NCBI GenBank assembly: GCA_964547525.1
Contig: CAZJOD010000105.1
Coordinates: 1-13,523, forward strand
Direction: 5' to 3'
DNA length: 13,523 nucleotides
Origin: CAZJOD01 sp964547525
GTDB lineage: Bacteria; Bacillota; Clostridia; JAAYHZ01
Shown: positions 1 to 7,735 of the stretch, piece after piece
Layout: the number at the start of each line of letters is the position of its first letter
Position numbering within the stretch: position 1 is the stretch's first letter
Position numbers and translations under genes: made by a program
The notes under the pieces: generated by a model
What the model saw: the letters and a program-made list of their open reading frames with translations, nothing else
The model's database searches: none
Told to the model about the DNA's origin: nothing

Positions 1-945
1 CAAATCAAAACGCCTGGAATACTTACTGCAAATTTCTCTGGTAATCTCAGGGTGATTCATAGCGTATATTCCTGCTTTCTGTATTGCTCTGAACTGCCCG
101 GAATCAGTGTTATCCTTTATTGTACCATAAGCGCTGATAACTTTACTGTTACCTGCTATAAAAGCTATCCTCCAACCCGTCATATTAAATGCTTTGGAAA
201 GGGAATGTATTTCTACTCCAACATTTATCGCACCTTCTATTGATAGAAAACTGAGTGGTTTTTCGCCATCATATGTCAAAGCTGCGTAAGCTGCATCTGA
301 AACCACAATTATTTTATACTTATAGGCAAACTCAATAACCTGTTCATAAAATTCTCTTGTAGCTGTCTGACCTGTAGGGTTATTTGGATAATTGATGTAT
401 AGAAGCTTAGCTTTTTCAAGTATTGTTTTAGGAATAGATGTTAAGTCAGGGTAAAAATTATTTTCCTCTTGTAAAAGCAAATTATGTACTTCACCGCCAA
501 GGTATTTTGTCCATGTAGAGATAACAGGATATCCGGGAACAGTTGACAGAGTTATATCCCCAGGGTTAATAAAGCATGCCGGCTGCATTGCCAGAATAGG
601 CTTCGAGCCTATTCCATGTAGAATATTTTTTGCTGGGTCAACATGATTTATGCCATATACCTTTTGAAGGTATGCTGCAGCAGCTTCATAAAACTCCTGT
701 GTCCCATTATCTGAATAGAATCTGTTTTCAGCTTTTCCAGCTTCTCTATACAACACATCAACTATTTCAGGTTCTGCCGATATATCCGGTTCCCCAACTC
801 CCATATCAATCAAAGGGGTGCAAGGGTTAAGGTACCTGGCTCTGGCTTTGGCTTCTTTTATCATTACAAATTTATATGTTCCTGCATCCTTACCAAAGCT
901 GCTTCCTCCCAGCCTTTCAGAGATCTTTTTGTCAATAAAACCCAT
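1..945 (-). CDS. dapL: LL-diaminopimelate aminotransferase, 3' end cut by window edge
   Basis: PLP-dependent class I/II aminotransferase that converts tetrahydrodipicolinate to LL-2,6-diaminopimelate with glutamate as amino donor, in the cytoplasmic lysine and peptidoglycan precursor pathway. The frame is open for 315 codons from the ATG at 945 to base 1; the family is usually 390-410 residues, so about 80 are missing off the window. Visible marks are the N-terminal MGFIDKKISERLGG, then IDMGVGEPD near residue 50, ENRFYSDNG, the NYPNNPTGQ loop, SDAAYAAL, and the PLP-binding lysine in HSLSKAFNMTGWR (Lys251). The start is fixed by AGGAGGGGG a few bases upstream. The stop codon of a dapF remnant lies 11 bases upstream inside this RBS region, which suggests an original dapF-dapL operon. 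The DapL call rests on overall likeness and this context; a related class I aminotransferase is the alternative. Confidence 0.88.
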   Translation of the reverse strand, partial: MGFIDKKISERLGGSSFGKDAGTYKFVMIKEAKARARYLNPCTPLIDMGVGEPDISAEPEIVDVLYREAGKAENRFYSDNGTQEFYEAAAAYLQKVYGINHVDPAKNILHGIGSKPILAMQPACFINPGDITLSTVPGYPVISTWTKYLGGEVHNLLLQEENNFYPDLTSIPKTILEKAKLLYINYPNNPTGQTATREFYEQVIEFAYKYKIIVVSDAAYAALTYDGEKPLSFLSIEGAINVGVEIHSLSKAFNMTGWRIAFIAGNSKVISAYGTIKDNTDSGQFRAIQKAGIYAMNHPEITREICSKYSRRFDL

Positions 946-956
946 ATTACCCCCTC

Positions 957-1037
957 CTATATCAACCGCGCCTCAAAGCATTTACTGAATTCACCTTCAT
1001 ATACTGAATCAACACTTCCAGTCATGAAAATGCCAGT
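957..1037 (-). pseudogene. dapF: 3' remnant of probable diaminopimelate epimerase gene
   Basis: The minus strand reads about 26 codons ending in TAG at 959-957. The peptide TGIFMTGSVDSVYEGEF resembles the C-terminal strand of DapF, where an MTG motif is followed by a hydrophobic and acidic run such as VFEGE. DapF converts LL- to meso-diaminopimelate, the step after DapL, so its place directly before dapL makes functional sense. Upstream of the threonine at 1037 the frame enters proline-rich codons and then the GGGGACGG repeat with a TGA, so the rest of the gene is gone. Likeness over only 26 residues leaves some doubt. Confidence 0.6.
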
Positions 1038-1041
1038 GGGT

Positions 1042-1088
1042 GGGGGTAGTGGCACTGCGTCACTTACCCCGTCCCCTTGTCACGTGAA
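1042..1088. repeat. GGGGACGG-type palindromic repeat, copy 1 (REP/RAYT-like)
   Basis: On the plus strand TACCCCGTCCCCTTGTCAC at 1065-1083 matches the terminal repeat at 4387-4413 and 9780-9806 apart from one missing C and one substitution. Its left side forms an imperfect hairpin: GGGGTAGTG (1042-1050 region) against CACTTACCCC at 1061-1070. No transposase codons remain here. It sits exactly where the dapF reading frame is lost. Repeats of this kind accompany Y1 transposases in Firmicutes; membership here is inferred from the shared core. Confidence 0.6.
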
Positions 1089-1259
1089 CTCGTTTACACT
1101 CGTATATTGCACTTTCTCAAGGTTCTTGCTCCTTTCCTTTTGACTGTTTTTATTATCAACTCAGCTTTTTTTGATAAATAAAAAGCCGCCAACAACAATT
1201 CTACATTTCTGCAACTGACAGCCTAAAATTTTGATAACTAATATTTAATGACTCTGCTC
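1089..1259. other. AT-rich spacer between valS stop and repeat copy 1
   Basis: No complete gene is seen. On the minus strand an AAAGGAG sequence near 1131 is followed by a few codons (VQYTSVN in one frame) that faintly recall the start of DapF before running into the repeat, so this could be the 5' stub of the same broken gene; that is weak. A poor AT-rich inverted repeat (AGCTTTTTTT/AAAAAGC, about 1165-1190) could help end valS transcription, but it is not a convincing terminator. Confidence 0.35.
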
Positions 1260-3781
1260 TTACTGAATTATTTTAATTTCCTTAGCTGTACAACAAGCCT
1301 TAATATCTTTAATAGTTTGCTTAAACATATCTGCAAGCTTACCATCTGTCATTACTGTAACATCTTCTATTTCAGCTTTCATTGATAGTGAATGCTCGGA
1401 CTTGTACTTTCTCGTTTCTGCTATAATGGTTTTTAGCTTTTCTCCAAACTGGATAATTTCTTCATTAATAAGCATTTCAGTTTCCCAATACAGCTTGTGT
1501 ATGGAAATACTACTCTCATTCTGTCTGAAAAACTCCTGATAAATAAATTCTGTTATGTGTGGAACATAAATAGCATATAGCTTCAGAGTATTGAGCATAC
1601 AATAATATAATGCATGTTGTGCCGACTGACGTTCTTTATATCCATGTACCTCAGGCTGATACAAACGTTCTTTAACAATTTCAAGATAATAGTCACATAG
1701 GTCTTTCCAGAAAAATTCATCAATTTCATGTCTTGCAGAACCAATTTCATACTGGTTTAAAAGTCTTGTAGCCTCAAATGTAGTCTGTTTGCAGCGTTCA
1801 ATTATCCACTTATCAACAGGCATTAAATCTACATTTGCACCAAAATCAATATCATGCAAATGAGATAGAGCAAATTTTGATGCATTCCATAGTTTTGTAA
1901 TAAACCTTTTGGCTATACTCAACTCTTCTACTGAGAAGAATGTATCTGTACCAAGCTTTGAATTTGCAACCCAATACCTTATTACATCAGCAGAGTGATT
2001 TTCAATGAGAGCAGAGGGTGATAGCTCAGAATTACTCTTGGATTTACTTATTTTTTCTCCTTTTTTTGCAAGAACAAATCCACAAATCATAATATCCTTC
2101 CAAGGAATTTCACCCGTGTGGTAAAGACTTTTGACTATCGTATAAAATGCCCATGTTCGGATAATCTCATGTGCCTGTGTTCTCATACTCATTGGCAAAA
2201 ATCTACCAGATATATCATTCTCCTCGCCCCATTTTGTATTTATTTGAGGTGTAACTGATGAAGTAGCCCATGTATCTAATACAGAACTCTCCGGTGTAAA
2301 CTCATTACATCCGCAAGAACAAGGACTATTAGGCACAGTTTCAACAGGATTTATTGGTAACACTTCCTCTTTTGCAGATATAACTTTGCCACATTGTTTA
2401 CAATACCATATTGGAATGGGTACACCAAAGTATCGTTGACGGGATATGCACCAGTCCCATTTAAGATTTTCAACCCATAGCGTATACCTGTTTTTCATCT
2501 GAGCAGGATACCAGTTAATTTNNNNNNNNNNNNNNNNNNNNNNNNNNNNNNNNNNNNNNNNNNNNNNNNNNNNNNNNNNNNNNNNNNNNNNNNNNNNNNN
2601 NNNNNNNNNNNNNNNNNNNNNTTTTCAACCCATAGCGTATACCTGTTTTTCATCTGAGCAGGATACCAGTTAATTTCATCAGCAGCTTTTAAAAACATTT
2701 CCTTGTTGGAAAGTATGTCAATGTACCATTGTTTTGATGGTAAAATCTCTATCTCTCTTCCACAACGTTCATGCACTGCAACAGTATGAGTGATATTTTT
2801 CGACTCAATAAGTAAATCATTTTCTACTAAAAGTTTAATGATCTGCTTTCGTGCAGCCGGAACCTTTAGTCCTCCAATAAATGGTACACTCTCGTCTATT
2901 GTTCCATTAGGTAGAATTACTTTTCTATAAGGCAAATCATACGTTTCATACCACTCAACATCTGTGCTGTCACCAAAAGTGGCACACATTACAACACCTG
3001 AACCTTTTTCAAGACTAACTTTCTTATCTGCCAATATTGGAATTGAATAATTATATAAAGGAACATTGGCATTTCTTCTAATATACATTTTATATCTTTC
3101 ATCGTCCGGATTTACAAATAAACAAACACATCCGAAAAGTAGCTCAGGTCTTGTTGTAGCAATGACTAACTCTTCTTCACCTACCATAAACCGGATGTAG
3201 TTAAATGTAGCATCCTTATCACTAGTTTCCAATTCAGCCTGTGCAATTGATGTCCGGCATTCTGTACACCACAAAACCGGAGACTCCTTCATATATGCCT
3301 TTCCTGCTTCATATAGCTTAATAAAAGATTTCTGAGATATACGTTGAACCATGGGATTTATTGTTTCATACTGCAGAGACCAGTCAACCGAAAAGCCCAA
3401 GCTCTGCCATAGGTCTTTAAATTCCTTTTCATACTTTTCAGTAGTAGTAATGCACTTCTTAATGAATTCACTTCTGGGAAAATTCTTTGCAATAATACCT
3501 TCATCTTTTTCAACAAGTCTTTCCGTTGGAAGCCCGTTATCATCAAAACCAAATGGATAAAAGACATTATAGCCTTGCATACGTTTAAATCGTGCAATCA
3601 TTTCCGCTTGAGTATAAGAAAATATGTGTCCTATGTGCAAACTGCCGCTAACAGTTGGCGGTGGTGTATCAATAGAATAAATTTCATTTGAGCTGTTGTC
3701 ATCAAAACTGTAGATAGCATTTTCTTTCCATAGGTTTTGCATCTCTTTTTCTGCTTGTTTAAAGTCATAATTTTTCTGCAT
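1260..3781 (-). CDS. valS: Valine-tRNA ligase, archaeal-like type, interrupted only by an assembly gap
   Basis: Class I aminoacyl-tRNA synthetase that charges tRNA-Val and edits mischarged threonine. After removing the 155-base gap and duplicate, the span gives 2367 bases, or 788 residues in one frame. Visible parts are the HIGH motif in PPPTVSGSLHIGH (residues 40-52), the editing-domain motif ATTRPE (208-213) with GSGVVMCATFGDSTDVEW (260-277), WCISRQRYFGVPIPIWYC, Cys residues CKQC (409-412) and CSCGC (436-440) that probably bind zinc, and KISKS (525-529). An anticodon-binding domain follows. The long C-terminal coiled coil of typical bacterial ValS (about 880 residues) is absent, and the editing motif is of the archaeal/rickettsial kind, so this may be a second or transferred ValS. 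The ATG at 3781 follows AGGAGGT (3788-3794). Expression is controlled by the T-box upstream. Confidence 0.93.
2467..2676. other. Artificial 100-N gap flanked by a duplicated 55-bp contig end
   Basis: Bases 2522-2621 are exactly 100 N. The 55 bases before the gap (2467-2521) are identical to the 55 bases after it (2622-2676). Collapsing one copy and the N run joins the two halves of valS in frame through the conserved segment VENLKWDWCISRQRY. The natural explanation is two contigs overlapping by 55 bp that were scaffolded with a fixed-size gap. It is not a biological duplication. Confidence 0.95.
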
Positions 3782-3810
3782 GGTAATACCTCCTAAAATT
3801 TTTCGAACAC

Positions 3811-3858
3811 AAAACAAAAAGTCCGCCTAAAGCTTATAATGTTTAGCTTAGGGCGAAC
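3811..3858 (-). terminator. T-box-controlled intrinsic terminator of valS
   Basis: On the minus strand the arm at 3858-3845 (GTTCGCCCTAAGCT) pairs with the arm at 3834-3821 (AGCTTTAGGCGGAC) across a short AT loop and is followed by TTTTTGTTTT at 3820-3811. It lies between the T-box sequence and the valS RBS, the standard place for the terminator that competes with the antiterminator. It also explains why an in-frame ATG at 3817 is not the gene start. Confidence 0.9.
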
Positions 3859-4128
3859 TGTATGCGTCCGTGGTACCACCTAAATTCAGATATGACTATC
3901 TGCACTCTGTCAATACGGGATAGATTAATAATTTAAAATTATCCGATATCGCTTTCCTTTTAACGGTGGAAATTTCCGTTGAAGCCTACTAAGAAATAAA
4001 TCTGTTCAGTTCACAGCTCAAAGGCTACTTCCATACTCCCTTCAGAAGATTTTCACCGACCATCTTCTCTCTATGCTTCGGGTGAGTATGTACTCCTCCT
4101 CGTCAACGCCATTTTGTTTGTGTTCGTT
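3811..4128 (-). promoter_or_regulatory. T-box leader (tRNA-Val sensing) of valS
   Basis: The leader carries the T-box consensus AGGTGGTACCACGGACGC at 3881-3864, which binds the NCCA end of uncharged tRNA. Stem I is visible: CATACTC (4090-4084) pairs with GAGTATG (4038-4032), and an upper stem GAAGAT/ATCTTC pairs 4067-4062 with 4050-4045. Just after the basal stem the sequence reads GAA-GTA-GCC, placing a GUA valine codon at 4028-4026 in the specifier position. That matches the downstream gene. Uncharged tRNA-Val is expected to favour the antiterminator and so raise valS expression when valine is short. Stem II/III details were not folded. Confidence 0.9.
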
Positions 4129-4134
4129 TATATC

Positions 4135-4163
4135 ATAATAATTTATTATACGTAAATAGTCAA
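4135..4163 (-). promoter_or_regulatory. Sigma-A-type promoter of the valS T-box transcript
   Basis: TTGACT at 4163-4158 and TATTAT at 4140-4135 are separated by 17 bases on the minus strand, close to the vegetative consensus. The expected start near 4128 lies just before T-box stem I. Confidence 0.75.
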
Positions 4164-4298
4164 GGATCATACTACATATTTTCACCAATTTTTGTAAATC
4201 ATTTGATGTCACCAATATTTGACCGGATCTTTATCAATTTTGTTAAAGAATTTTTCTTGGTGTATTAGGGGTCATCCCTTAACAAGCAAATTTTGAGA
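4164..4298. other. Spacer upstream of the valS promoter
   Basis: AT-rich, no gene seen. An imperfect palindrome (TTAGGGG, loop TCAT, CCCTTAA; about 4266-4283) lies next to the left boundary of the Y1 element relic and could be a weak hairpin. I see no other signal. Confidence 0.4.
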
Positions 4299-4413
4299 GA
4301 CAAGATATATTACACTTCCACTTTTTCATCTTGGTCCTCTTGGCATGTCAATCAACACTGTAGCAACTTATCATATGCACTAATATGTGTCAATACCCCC
4401 GTCCCCTTGACAC
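4299..4413 (-). mobile_element. Y1/RAYT transposase element relic, copy 2 (5' end only)
   Basis: These 115 bases align without gaps to 9692-9806, with 7 mismatches by hand count. They hold the terminal repeat (4387-4413, arms GTGTCAA and TTGACAC around a GGGGACGGGGG core) and the first 15 or so codons of the transposase. The ATG at about 4346 reads MPRGPR, then TGA where copy 3 has AGA, then KSGS and IYLV. Likeness stops just after these codons, so the rest of the transposase is missing. It is dead as a gene, and may be a solo end or an internal deletion product. Confidence 0.75.
4387..4413. repeat. 27-bp GGGGACGG terminal repeat, copy 2
   Basis: Perfect 7-bp inverted arms GTGTCAA/TTGACAC enclose a 13-base core. 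All 27 bases are identical to 9780-9806, although the adjoining transposase sequence has diverged. The palindromic shape with a G-rich core is what Y1 transposases of the REP-associated family recognise. Confidence 0.75.
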
Positions 4414-4725
4414 TCCGTTTTAGTGTATTATATCTCAATCCCCTAGAGAATTCCTCGTATGCACCGGGATTCATACCATACAAATACGGATCATTATACA
4501 TGCAAGCAAGCAACTAAATCATAAAAGCATATAATTCGTGTCCACTTATAGCAAGATCAGGGTCAGTCCTATCAGCCCCGGCCAGCGACACTTTCGGGCG
4601 GTGTCATCCGCAGTGCAGTCATATATATATCACGATGAAGCATTTATGGAAATTCTTTAATATTTCTGTCAAATATCATTTTTCCTTGCTCCTTTCCAGT
4701 ACTTCAATATCTACCATTCATGAAA
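4414..4725. other. Intergenic stretch with a GC-rich island and gene scraps
   Basis: No convincing gene. On the minus strand a 49-codon frame (4501-4352, starting MYNDPYLYGMNPGAYEEF) runs through the terminal repeat and ends inside the Y1 relic; it has no RBS and I do not recognise it. The stretch 4554-4619 is about 64% GC by hand count, far above its surroundings, and contains GACAC/GTGTC arms. On the minus strand after the end of the 588-residue gene, AAGGAG precedes an 11-codon frame starting MIFDRNIKEF and then a stop, perhaps the stub of a lost next gene. Confidence 0.4.
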
Positions 4726-6492
4726 TTATTCTAATTCTGATACTGTTAATTTTTCTACTGTTATTTTACTTCCTTTGGCCGCCCCGAAACGAATTTTACC
4801 AGAAGGTATGTTTTCTAAATTCATATAAGGATAATGCTCACTGTAATGCCGCACATCACCATCTACGATTACAGCCATGAAATTACGGTGAACTATCCAT
4901 GATATATCCATAAATTTATCAACCGGGATTATGCTTTTACCAGGATAACCCAGATCAAGCCCTGTCGCAATGTCGGCTATCCTCAATTCGCCCGGAATAT
5001 GCCTCCAGCCCTCAAATAAAACATTTCCCCTGTGATAATGCAGGTGTATATTAGTGCTGTCAGTTTTAACACGTATGTCAATTTTAAATGGCAGTGCCAA
5101 ATCCTTTTTTATAATCATGTTGTTTTCTCTATCTAAAGGCGACTTGATTATGACAATTCCATTTTCGATTTGCCAATCCGTGTTGTCCGGAGTTACTAAA
5201 TCATTATTGAAATTAACATAGACAGTTGATTTTACTTTGATTTTATCCATGACTTGATTGATAGTCATTTCTTTTGTATGTATTTGTTGTATATTCAACA
5301 CCTTACCCGTTTTTTTATCAATAGGCATTAATACATCCGGAGTATCGAGTTGAATAAGTTCCTTTAACAGATGGCATATAATCATGTCATTTTGCATCAT
5401 TTGGTATATGACATATATCATTGCTTCTCTAACAAAGCGACTCCGCAGATTTTTAAATTCACCGCAAGCATGATCACCGCTCCATGCAATCTGGTGGTGT
5501 TGATCACCATAATAACTTAGTTTGTTATATAAATCGGCCATTTTATTAGCTTCTTCGTAGCGGTTCAGGAACCGCCATTCAAACCCTTGACCGGAAAAGC
5601 CCCTTGCCTCTGCATGACTGACAAAAAAGTCAAACACTTGATGCTGTCTAGCCTTTTTTAATGTGTCGTCATCAGCACTGTTGAAAAAATCATCATTTGA
5701 AAAGTATTCAATAGCTTCATAATATGCCTGTGGACCGAATCCTTCGCCGCTGGTTTCCATTGTTTCGATAATACCGTATATGATAGTTTTTAAATCTGAC
5801 TTTTCGCAGCAAGTGTCTGTAACACAGACAAGATATTCAATTTTATCCGCGTAATCAATTACAGAAACAGATCCACCGCCTTTTCTTATGCTTACGGTGT
5901 TTTTACCTATGTCATAACCAATGATAATCACCCATTTTGATTTATAACGTGCGAGCACAGGAAGGTTGGAATTTATCATGATCTTAATTTTATTCATGAC
6001 TATATCCTGGCCGGTATTTTGTACTACTTCATACGTATATCCAGCGAAATTCATTGAGCGTGCAACATAGTCCTTTGCGATCTCATAATTATGCGGGTAT
6101 TCATTGCTCCTCCAATAATTCGTAAGGCCCATCCCGGTAACTGTCAGGAAAACCTTATAAATTCGCTCCCGATTCAATTGAGCAAGATTACCTTTATTAT
6201 CGGTGTTTCCAAAATTATAATTAAAATCATCTTTTGTGGATAAATCGGTATAATAGTTCGTATTATGCTTCTCGATGTGCATAAATAACGAAGTGAAACA
6301 CAGCAGATATTGGCAACTACCTACCCATGGCTCGTCCGGTGAAATTATATCGTCAAGGGTTTTAGTCTTGGGCAGTTTCTCCAAATTAATTATCTCATCC
6401 TTCAATGCTCGTAATCTGTTAATGATCTCCGGCATATTTTTCGGTGAATAACTCTCAGTGGCTTGGTTAACTTTTTTAATAGGTTCGCTCAC
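4726..6492 (-). CDS. Uncharacterised protein: papain-like-fold N-terminal half plus C-terminal beta-sandwich-like domain
   Basis: 588 residues from GTG at 6492, preceded by AGGAGG at 6501-6506. The open frame runs 26 codons further up but overlaps the previous gene, and the GTG context is the same as in that gene. Residues 1-23 (MSEPIKKVNQATESYSPK) nearly repeat its neighbour's head. Residues 55-225 suggest a C39/BtrH-type papain-like fold: WVGSCQYLLCF (Cys60) then LPVLARYKSKWVIIIGYD (177-194). The usual His before W is Lys186, so protease activity is doubtful. Residues 235-385 are helical and unrecognised. Residues 423-588 look like a concanavalin-type beta-sandwich (DISWIVHRNFMAVIVDGDVRHY, then SGKIRFGA). 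There is no signal peptide, so it is probably cytoplasmic. It is the last gene of the AraC-led operon, 58 bases after the 394-residue gene. Function unknown; domain calls are by eye. Confidence 0.75.
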   Translation of the reverse strand: MSEPIKKVNQATESYSPKNMPEIINRLRALKDEIINLEKLPKTKTLDDIISPDEPWVGSCQYLLCFTSLFMHIEKHNTNYYTDLSTKDDFNYNFGNTDNKGNLAQLNRERIYKVFLTVTGMGLTNYWRSNEYPHNYEIAKDYVARSMNFAGYTYEVVQNTGQDIVMNKIKIMINSNLPVLARYKSKWVIIIGYDIGKNTVSIRKGGGSVSVIDYADKIEYLVCVTDTCCEKSDLKTIIYGIIETMETSGEGFGPQAYYEAIEYFSNDDFFNSADDDTLKKARQHQVFDFFVSHAEARGFSGQGFEWRFLNRYEEANKMADLYNKLSYYGDQHHQIAWSGDHACGEFKNLRSRFVREAMIYVIYQMMQNDMIICHLLKELIQLDTPDVLMPIDKKTGKVLNIQQIHTKEMTINQVMDKIKVKSTVYVNFNNDLVTPDNTDWQIENGIVIIKSPLDRENNMIIKKDLALPFKIDIRVKTDSTNIHLHYHRGNVLFEGWRHIPGELRIADIATGLDLGYPGKSIIPVDKFMDISWIVHRNFMAVIVDGDVRHYSEHYPYMNLENIPSGKIRFGAAKGSKITVEKLTVSELE

Positions 6493-6506
6493 AATTCCAT
6501 CCTCCT
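6424..6506 (-). repeat. 83-bp direct repeat at the gene head, copy B
   Basis: Covers the RBS, GTG start and first 23 codons of the 588-residue gene. About 70 of 83 bases match 7667-7749 without gaps by hand count. The 40 or so bases nearest the RBS have only one difference, and the divergence grows towards codon 23. The rest of the two genes shows no nucleotide likeness that I can see. Confidence 0.85.
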
Positions 6507-6550
6507 CGAACAACGTAGTGTTATCTGAATAAAAAGCGTTTTTACTGTTC

Positions 6551-7735
6551 TTAACTATCCCAATTATCAAGAATATCTTTTACAATAACCCGTGCTTGTT
6601 TTTCCAAATTTTTATTTTCTTTTAATGCTATCACTAATTCACATCGCTGTGTTACATCCCAAACCGGTGCTGAATTATAGTTAAAGACAGCAGTTGTTTT
6701 TTCATATGGAACTGCTGATAGTAAATTCTCAAGCATCTTTTTGTAGATTCTTGTTGTTTCCAAAAGTTTTACTTTGTTTTCACCATAGAGTAAATCGACG
6801 CTTGCATTAAGATATTTATATGCTGCGCTGCGGGCATCCTGCATTGACCCAATATGATATTGATCACAACCACATTTCGCTTGATATTCTGCTTTGCCAA
6901 GTTCAAACCCTTGAATTAAAATGTCATATGCATCATAACCAAATTTATGGTGTTCTTTGGGAGGCTGCTCAAACATTTTTATACATGTTTCGAGCGAAAT
7001 CTTTAATGCTTGTTTGCGTGAAATGGGTTCACATTTTTTATCATAGAACCTTGTCAATGCTCCAGGAAACCAGCCGGGAAATCCGCTCATATAAAAATAT
7101 TTGTTTTGAGTATAGATCTCATTTTCGGGAACATTTAAAGACTGATGTTCAATAACTTTATCAGGGTTTATATTATATTGACAATCAAAATATGTGCGTC
7201 CGAAAAATCTATTTATACCGTTTTCAACTTCGTAACCACAAGCTAGCGTCCATTCCGGGGCCCATCTGCCACCGACTAATAAAACCGGGAACCCACTATC
7301 TATGCTTTTTTTCGCCTGTTCGTATATTTCTTTATCTTCTCTGAGAGTGTAAGAAGATATACCGAGTGTATCACCTACATTCTTTTCACACAGTGTACCA
7401 TTTTGTGGCATTTGACTGCTGGGATCCCAATCATCCCGCATAAGTGCTTGATAGCATACTCCTGACAACCCCATAACTTCTTCATAAGAAATAGGAACAC
7501 CCGTGGCATTTAAGAGAGCAGTAATACATCCGCAATAGGTGTTATCTCTCCATTCCCCCCACTTAAGCATAGGAATACCATCAATATAGCTACCGCCGTT
7601 AGCAGTTCTTACTTCATATGATTTTACTACTCTGACTTTTCCCGCGTTTTCTTCTACCATGCGTAATATCTCAGGTTTGTCCTTTGGAGAATAACTCTCC
7701 GAGGTTTGGTTAACTTTTTTAATAAGTTCGCTCAC
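6551..7735 (-). CDS. Uncharacterised C39/BtrH-like protein, first target gene behind the AraC regulator
   Basis: 394 residues from GTG at 7735, with AGGAGG at 7744-7749. An ATG abutting the RBS gives only Met-Glu-Leu-stop, so GTG is the start. Residues 58-190 resemble the cysteine-protease-like fold found in C39 and BtrH_N families: NTYCGCITALLNATGVPISY (Cys68, Cys70), GLSGVCYQALM, SGFPVLLVGGRW, then EWTLACGYEVENG where a catalytic enzyme would have HW; here Glu161 replaces His. Residues 240-390 form a helical second half with many Cys, Tyr and Lys. No signal peptide or membrane segment is seen. It lies 38 bases after the AraC gene and is followed after 58 bases by a larger gene with an almost identical first 23 codons. 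A role as a sensor or ligand-binding protein is possible but unproven; the fold assignment is by eye. Confidence 0.72.
   Translation of the reverse strand: MSELIKKVNQTSESYSPKDKPEILRMVEENAGKVRVVKSYEVRTANGGSYIDGIPMLKWGEWRDNTYCGCITALLNATGVPISYEEVMGLSGVCYQALMRDDWDPSSQMPQNGTLCEKNVGDTLGISSYTLREDKEIYEQAKKSIDSGFPVLLVGGRWAPEWTLACGYEVENGINRFFGRTYFDCQYNINPDKVIEHQSLNVPENEIYTQNKYFYMSGFPGWFPGALTRFYDKKCEPISRKQALKISLETCIKMFEQPPKEHHKFGYDAYDILIQGFELGKAEYQAKCGCDQYHIGSMQDARSAAYKYLNASVDLLYGENKVKLLETTRIYKKMLENLLSAVPYEKTTAVFNYNSAPVWDVTQRCELVIALKENKNLEKQARVIVKDILDNWDS

Noticed and set aside
3782..3817. Upstream in-frame start for valS adding 12 residues (MFCVRKILGGIT)
   Set aside because: It lies in the T run of the T-box terminator and overlaps the real RBS; ATG at 3781 has AGGAGGT at the right distance.
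4352..4501. 49-codon frame starting MYNDPYLYGMN as a gene
   Set aside because: No RBS, it reads through the mobile-element repeat and stops inside the relic, and I recognise no family; at most a scrap of a broken gene.
1125..4697. 13-base match CTTGCTCCTTTCC at 1125-1137 and 4685-4697 as a repeat
   Set aside because: About one such 13-base match is expected by chance in a window this long, and the flanks do not match.
6493..6570. ATG at 6570 as start of the larger papain-like gene
   Set aside because: It would overlap the end of the preceding gene, has no RBS, and the GTG at 6492 repeats the exact RBS and start context of the neighbour.
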